The position numbers and the translations under genes were made by a program. From assembly GCF_030160715.1 (NCBI RefSeq), contig NZ_BSOW01000001.1, forward strand, positions 186,001-250,000: a DNA stretch of 64,000 nucleotides, written 5' to 3'. A model generated the notes under the pieces. The model was given only the letters and a program-made list of their open reading frames with translations. It did not search any database and was not told the origin of the DNA. This document shows positions 60,426 to 64,000 of this stretch, piece after piece. The stretch is from Bradyrhizobium iriomotense (GTDB lineage: Bacteria > Pseudomonadota > Alphaproteobacteria > Rhizobiales > Xanthobacteraceae). The first letter of the stretch is position 1. Each line of letters opens with the position of its first letter.

Positions 60426-61319
60426 CTAGGCGCCAAGCGCGGCAGCGGCCGCGCGGCGAACGAGGCTCGGCAACACGCTGACGCGATACCAGGCTGGCGC
60501 GTCAACGCCGTCGCGGCCGACGAATTCTTCCGCCAGTTCAGTTGCGGTCCGCGCCGCTCCCTCGGCGTCGAGCTGACGTCCGATCAGGGCGGCCTCGAGC
60601 CGCTCCCATCGCCGCGCAACCGGCTCGACAGAACCGACCGCAATCCGTGCAGCCTGCACCCGACCCGCCGCATCGACGCTGACCGAGAAGCTGACGATGG
60701 CAACCGGATAATCGCCGGCTTTGCGCAAGGGAAGGCGGGCATGAGCAGTCTTGCGTTCGCTGCGGGGCACGACGATTTGCGTGACAAGTCGGCCGGGCGC
60801 CAAGGTCGACCGAATCTGGAGAAAGTGCTCGAGCTTCATCCGTTCGCGGCCCTCCCGGCCTGCGACCTCGATCTCGGCATCGAGGCAGAGCAACGCCGGT
60901 ACGCAATCGGCTGCGGCGAAGCCTGGCGTTGCAAGATTGCCGCCGATTGTCGCCATCGCGCGGATCGCCGGGTTCGCGGAACGACCGGCGGCCGCGGCAA
61001 GGACATTGAATTCGGGCAGATCGGCCAATGCAGCCGCGAGTGCCGCGTGCGTCACCACGGGTCCGATCTCGACCACGTCGGTCCCGATCCGGACCGCTCC
61101 GAGTTCGGCGATCCGGCCTATCGCAACATAGTGTTCTCTCAACGGTTCGTGCCGGATCGGTGATCTCATGATCCAGGTGCCGCCAGCAAAGACGGCGCCA
61201 GCCGAACCCCATTCGCTGAGTGCATCGAGCGCATTTGCAAGCGAATGCGCGACATGGATCGATGACGCCGCATTGTGCGCCGCGGCCGGGACGCGTTGCA
61301 TGGGAGAGCCGGGGATCAT
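60426..61319 (-). CDS. Molybdenum hydroxylase, FAD-binding subunit
   Basis: Flavoprotein subunit of 297 residues, CoxM/CutM type. FAD-binding motifs are AVFAGGTWIM near residue 42 and ATIGGNLATPG near 122. It takes electrons from the iron-sulfur subunit and hands them to an acceptor. The gene overlaps the preceding permease gene by 4 bases, showing that transport and oxidation belong to one operon. Confidence 0.9.
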   Translation of the reverse strand: MIPGSPMQRVPAAAHNAASSIHVAHSLANALDALSEWGSAGAVFAGGTWIMRSPIRHEPLREHYVAIGRIAELGAVRIGTDVVEIGPVVTHAALAAALADLPEFNVLAAAAGRSANPAIRAMATIGGNLATPGFAAADCVPALLCLDAEIEVAGREGRERMKLEHFLQIRSTLAPGRLVTQIVVPRSERKTAHARLPLRKAGDYPVAIVSFSVSVDAAGRVQAARIAVGSVEPVARRWERLEAALIGRQLDAEGAARTATELAEEFVGRDGVDAPAWYRVSVLPSLVRRAAAAALGA

Positions 61320-62329
61320 TGGCTACGCTCCATTCGCAGGCGATCGAGCAGCACGCCGACGATGACGATCGCGCCCAGCACGACCATCTGGACGTATCCG
61401 TCGATGCGGGTGAGGTTCATGCCGTTGGACAGGATCGTGATGAACAACGCACCAAGCACGGCGGTGCCGACACCGCCACGCCCGCCTGCCAGGCTCGTTC
61501 CGCCGACCACGGCGCCGGCGATCGCTTGCAGCGATAACGCACCGCCAAGGTTCGGCTCGCCCGATCCGGTGCGGGCCGTCATCATGATCGCGCCGAGCGC
61601 GGCAAGGGCCGAGCACAGCACATAGGTCGCGACCAGGATGCGTTTCACCGGCAGGCCGGCGACCGCGGCCGCGCGTGGATTGGTGCCGATGATATAGAGC
61701 GATCGCCCGAACACGGTGCGCGAGAGGACCAGGTGGAGCGCGATGCCGATGGCGACGGTGATTGCGATGGCCGCTGGCACGCCGAAGATGCTGCCGCCAT
61801 AGAATATTTGCGAGAAGAGCTTCGGCACGCCTTGCACGGGCCGGCCGGAGGAGAGCGTGGTCGCAATCCCGATCGCGATGTTGTAGCTGCCGAGGGTCGC
61901 GACGAAGGGATTGACGCCGAGCAGCGCAATGACCACGCCGTTGAAGAGACCGCAGGCGATGCCGAGGCCGAAGCCGGCGCCGAGCCCGGCGAACAGCACC
62001 AAGCTGGTGTCGTGACCCGTCGCCGTGGCACCGGCCATGGCGAGCGCGGTGCCGACGCTCACCATCGATACCGTTGGCCCCAGCGCGAGGTCGAAGCCGC
62101 GCGTCAGGATGACCACGGTCTGGGCCATCGCGAACAGAGCGAGGTAACTGGTCTGCTGGGCAATATTGAGCAGGTTGGCTGGCGAGAGCACGCCATGGTC
62201 GAACGCGGCGAAGCCGAGCAACAACGCCACCAGCGCAGCCGGCAGTACCGCATTCCAAAGCCAGCGGCCTAACAGCGGTTTGGCGCGATCCGTGTCCCCG
62301 GCCATGACGGACAATTCGAGGTCAGACAC
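61316..62329 (-). CDS. Ribose-type (RbsC) ABC transporter permease 2
   Basis: Inner-membrane permease of 337 residues with about nine hydrophobic segments. The family motif LGSYNIAIGIATTLSSGRPV and the C-terminal GAVVGGTSLAGGRGGVGTAVLGAL belong to the BPD_transp_2 carbohydrate/purine-nucleoside class. It overlaps the neighbouring permease gene by 8 bases and the FAD-subunit gene by 4. Together with the other permease it probably forms a heterodimeric channel. Fused to a molybdenum hydroxylase operon, the solute is likely a heterocycle or nucleoside rather than a sugar. Confidence 0.9.
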   Translation of the reverse strand: MSDLELSVMAGDTDRAKPLLGRWLWNAVLPAALVALLLGFAAFDHGVLSPANLLNIAQQTSYLALFAMAQTVVILTRGFDLALGPTVSMVSVGTALAMAGATATGHDTSLVLFAGLGAGFGLGIACGLFNGVVIALLGVNPFVATLGSYNIAIGIATTLSSGRPVQGVPKLFSQIFYGGSIFGVPAAIAITVAIGIALHLVLSRTVFGRSLYIIGTNPRAAAVAGLPVKRILVATYVLCSALAALGAIMMTARTGSGEPNLGGALSLQAIAGAVVGGTSLAGGRGGVGTAVLGALFITILSNGMNLTRIDGYVQMVVLGAIVIVGVLLDRLRMERSQ

Positions 62330-63338
62330 GGGCGTTCCTCCGTCGGCTGAGTTCGTCCAGCGCCACGGCCGCCACCATGATCACGCCGAGGAAGACCGGC
62401 TGTAGCCGCGAGTCGACGTGCAGAAGGTTGAGTGCATTGCCAAGGATGGTCAGGAACAACGCGCTGATGGCGACGATCTCGACCCGGCCGACGCCACCAC
62501 GCAAGCTCACCCCGCCGATGACGGCCGCCGCAATCGATTGCAGCATCATTCGATCGCCGCCAAAGCTTGCCTGGCCGGAGCCGACCTGCGCGGTGAGCAG
62601 AATACCGACCAGCGCCGCTAGCACGCTCGAGACGACGTAAGTACCCACGATGTGGCGCTGGATCGACACGCCCGACACCACCGCCGCGTCGACATTTCCG
62701 CCGATCGCGTAGACGTAGCGGCCGAACAGCGTGCGTCGCTGTGCGAACACCATCACGAGGATCACGATCAGCGCGACATGGACGGCGGTCGGCAGGCCGA
62801 ACGCCTGCGCGCGCCCAAAGCCCTTCACGAAGATGTCGGGCATGCCGTAAACGGGGATTCCGTTCGTGATCATGAGGCCGACGCCTGCGGTCGCCGACAT
62901 CGTGCCCAGGGTCACCACGAAGCCGGAGACCTTGAGTTTTGCCACGCAAAATCCGTTGACGAGCCCGACCACGATCCCGCAGCCGAGACCGGCTGCGACG
63001 CCGCTTGCAATGATGAGGGCGGTGTTCCCGGGAAACGCGGCAGCGGTGGTCGCCATTGTCTTGGCGGTCACGACACTCGCGAGGGCGACGACGGCACCGA
63101 CCGACAGATCGAAACCGCCTGCGACGATCACGAGCGCCTGGCCGCTGGCGACGATGGCCAGCAGGGAGGCGTTACGCAGGATATTGAGGATGTTGATGAT
63201 GCCGTAGAACTGGGGATCGACCGCTGACATGCCGGCCACGAGCAGCACCAAAAGAGCCGGCAGAAGGCCGATGCGGCCGGCGATCGATCGGAGACCGATC
63301 GAGTTCTGCGGCCCCGCGGTGATCAGCGCCGTGCTCAT
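62322..63338 (-). CDS. Ribose-type (RbsC) ABC transporter permease 1
   Basis: Permease of 338 residues, paralogous to the next gene. Landmarks are ALVIVAGGFDLSVGAVVALAS (near residue 70), LGTMSATAGVGLMITNGIPVYG and AVIGGVSLRGGVGRVEIVAISAL. It overlaps the ATPase gene by 4 bases. Typical ribose systems use one permease gene; having two suggests a heterodimer. Confidence 0.9.
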   Translation of the reverse strand: MSTALITAGPQNSIGLRSIAGRIGLLPALLVLLVAGMSAVDPQFYGIINILNILRNASLLAIVASGQALVIVAGGFDLSVGAVVALASVVTAKTMATTAAAFPGNTALIIASGVAAGLGCGIVVGLVNGFCVAKLKVSGFVVTLGTMSATAGVGLMITNGIPVYGMPDIFVKGFGRAQAFGLPTAVHVALIVILVMVFAQRRTLFGRYVYAIGGNVDAAVVSGVSIQRHIVGTYVVSSVLAALVGILLTAQVGSGQASFGGDRMMLQSIAAAVIGGVSLRGGVGRVEIVAISALFLTILGNALNLLHVDSRLQPVFLGVIMVAAVALDELSRRRNARV

Positions 63339-64000
63339 GCAACCTCCGCCGTGAGATGGTCGCGGAAGAAGCTCGAAAGCACGTTCTGCTCTGTTTTCTC
63401 GGCGCCTGTCAGTTCGGCGGCGATACGGCCGTGATGCATGACATAGAGCCGGTTCGACAGCGCCAGCACCTCCGGCAATTCCGACGACACCACGATGACG
63501 GCGGCGCCAGCCTCGACCAGCCGTTTCATGAACTCGTAGACTTCGAGCTTGGCGCCGACGTCGATGCCGACGCTGGGCTCGTCGAACAGGAACACGGTCA
63601 ACTCACGCGTCAGCGCGCGCCCCAGCATCACTTTCTGGCGGTTACCACCGGACAGGGCGCCGGCGGCGCGTTCGATATTCGGCGGCCTGAGCTGCAACTG
63701 CGCCATGATGTCGGCAATCCTTGCGCGCTCCGCGGCCTGCCGCAGCACGCCGAAGCGGGCGAAGGCAGGCAGGTCGAGCACCGTCATCGAGGCGTTCTCG
63801 CGGATCGGCCGGGACAGCGCGAGCCCTTCGGCGATCCGGTTGGCGGGGAAATAGGCAATGCCGCGCTTTAGGCTGCGTCGCGGGGCCGGAAACTCATAAG
63901 GCGCGCCGTCGATCCGGATCACGCCAGACGTCGCCGGCTCGATGCCATAGATGGCGCGGATCAGCTCCGACTTGCCGCAGCCGACGAGGCCGGCGATGCC
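63335..64000 (-). CDS. Ribose-type (RbsA) ABC transporter ATPase, C-terminal part (runs off right edge)
   Basis: The frame is open to the last base. The visible 221 codons are the second nucleotide-binding half of a two-domain sugar-type ATPase: a Walker A-like GLVGCGKSEL at the edge, RGIAYFPANRIAEGL, the signature LSGGNRQK, Walker B FLFDEPSVGID and the end of the protein. The first half lies outside the window. It is the first of at least six genes in the operon. A binding protein gene would be expected further upstream. Confidence 0.9.
   Translation of the reverse strand, partial: GIAGLVGCGKSELIRAIYGIEPATSGVIRIDGAPYEFPAPRRSLKRGIAYFPANRIAEGLALSRPIRENASMTVLDLPAFARFGVLRQAAERARIADIMAQLQLRPPNIERAAGALSGGNRQKVMLGRALTRELTVFLFDEPSVGIDVGAKLEVYEFMKRLVEAGAAVIVVSSELPEVLALSNRLYVMHHGRIAAELTGAEKTEQNVLSSFFRDHLTAEVA

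Noticed and set aside
58811..60481. Plus-strand frame of 556 codons
   Set aside because: Antisense to the molybdenum and 2Fe-2S subunit genes; composition is Arg/Gly-rich without any motif.
57563..61319. Carbon monoxide dehydrogenase
   Set aside because: Subunit order M-S-L agrees, but the CO-specific active-site loop is not evident and a heterocycle-type transporter is attached.

Overview
The window looks like chromosome of a high-GC alphaproteobacterium of the Bradyrhizobium type. The reasons are the codon use, Rhizobiales-style intergenic palindromes, orphan PF04392 binding proteins with MRRREFI-type leaders, MASE1-type signalling, and dense aromatic catabolism under MarR control. No rRNA, tRNA, CRISPR array or insertion sequence was seen.

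Layout. (1) 0-18.9 kb is an aromatic/indole catabolic cluster. It holds an aryl-CoA ligase, an AAHS transporter, a gentisate-dioxygenase-type cupin with an FAH hydrolase, a Rieske dioxygenase (reductase, alpha, beta), an acyl-CoA ligase and an SDR. Two coupled MarR regulators, iorBA (indolepyruvate ferredoxin oxidoreductase), a nitrilase, a second cupin/FAH pair, a thioesterase and an EthD-like protein follow. (2) 19-26.9 kb holds a MASE1 hybrid histidine kinase, a PPi-type phosphofructokinase beside an archaeal-type FBP aldolase/phosphatase, an exported AstE/AspA-like protein and an orphan binding protein. (3) 26.9-34.2 kb is gene-poor, with a roughly 97-bp dispersed repeat family, small proteins, gene fragments (radC, a small broken gene) and a foreign-looking PD-(D/E)XK/MGMT-like patch. 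(4) 34.2-47.6 kb is a second catabolic block. A LIV-type ABC transporter diverges from racemase-family protein, ohr, thiolase-like, DUF35-SDR fusion, cyclase-family hydrolase, a second binding protein and an acyl-CoA ligase, with a third MarR gene convergent to them. (5) 48-56 kb is an apparent type I secretion operon of two ABC halves with complementary defects in their ATPase motifs, an HlyD adaptor, and a 937-residue protein built from Gly/Gln/Asn/Thr repeats and a His-rich repeat. (6) 56.4-64 kb holds an amino-acid-type binding protein and an operon of ribose-type ABC transporter genes plus a three-subunit molybdenum hydroxylase.

How the genes may work together. Blocks 1 and 4 fit one route from indole-3-acetate to anthranilate: Rieske dioxygenase to dioxindole-3-acetate, CoA ligase, a retro-aldol split by the cysteine-less thiolase plus DUF35 protein to isatin and acetyl-CoA, opening of isatin by the cyclase-family hydrolase, and oxidative decarboxylation of isatinate by IorAB. 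The nitrilase could feed indole-3-acetate in and the LIV-type transporter could import it. The individual families are read from sequence; the assembled pathway is inference. The most unusual item is the secretion operon with its putative metal-binding repeat cargo.
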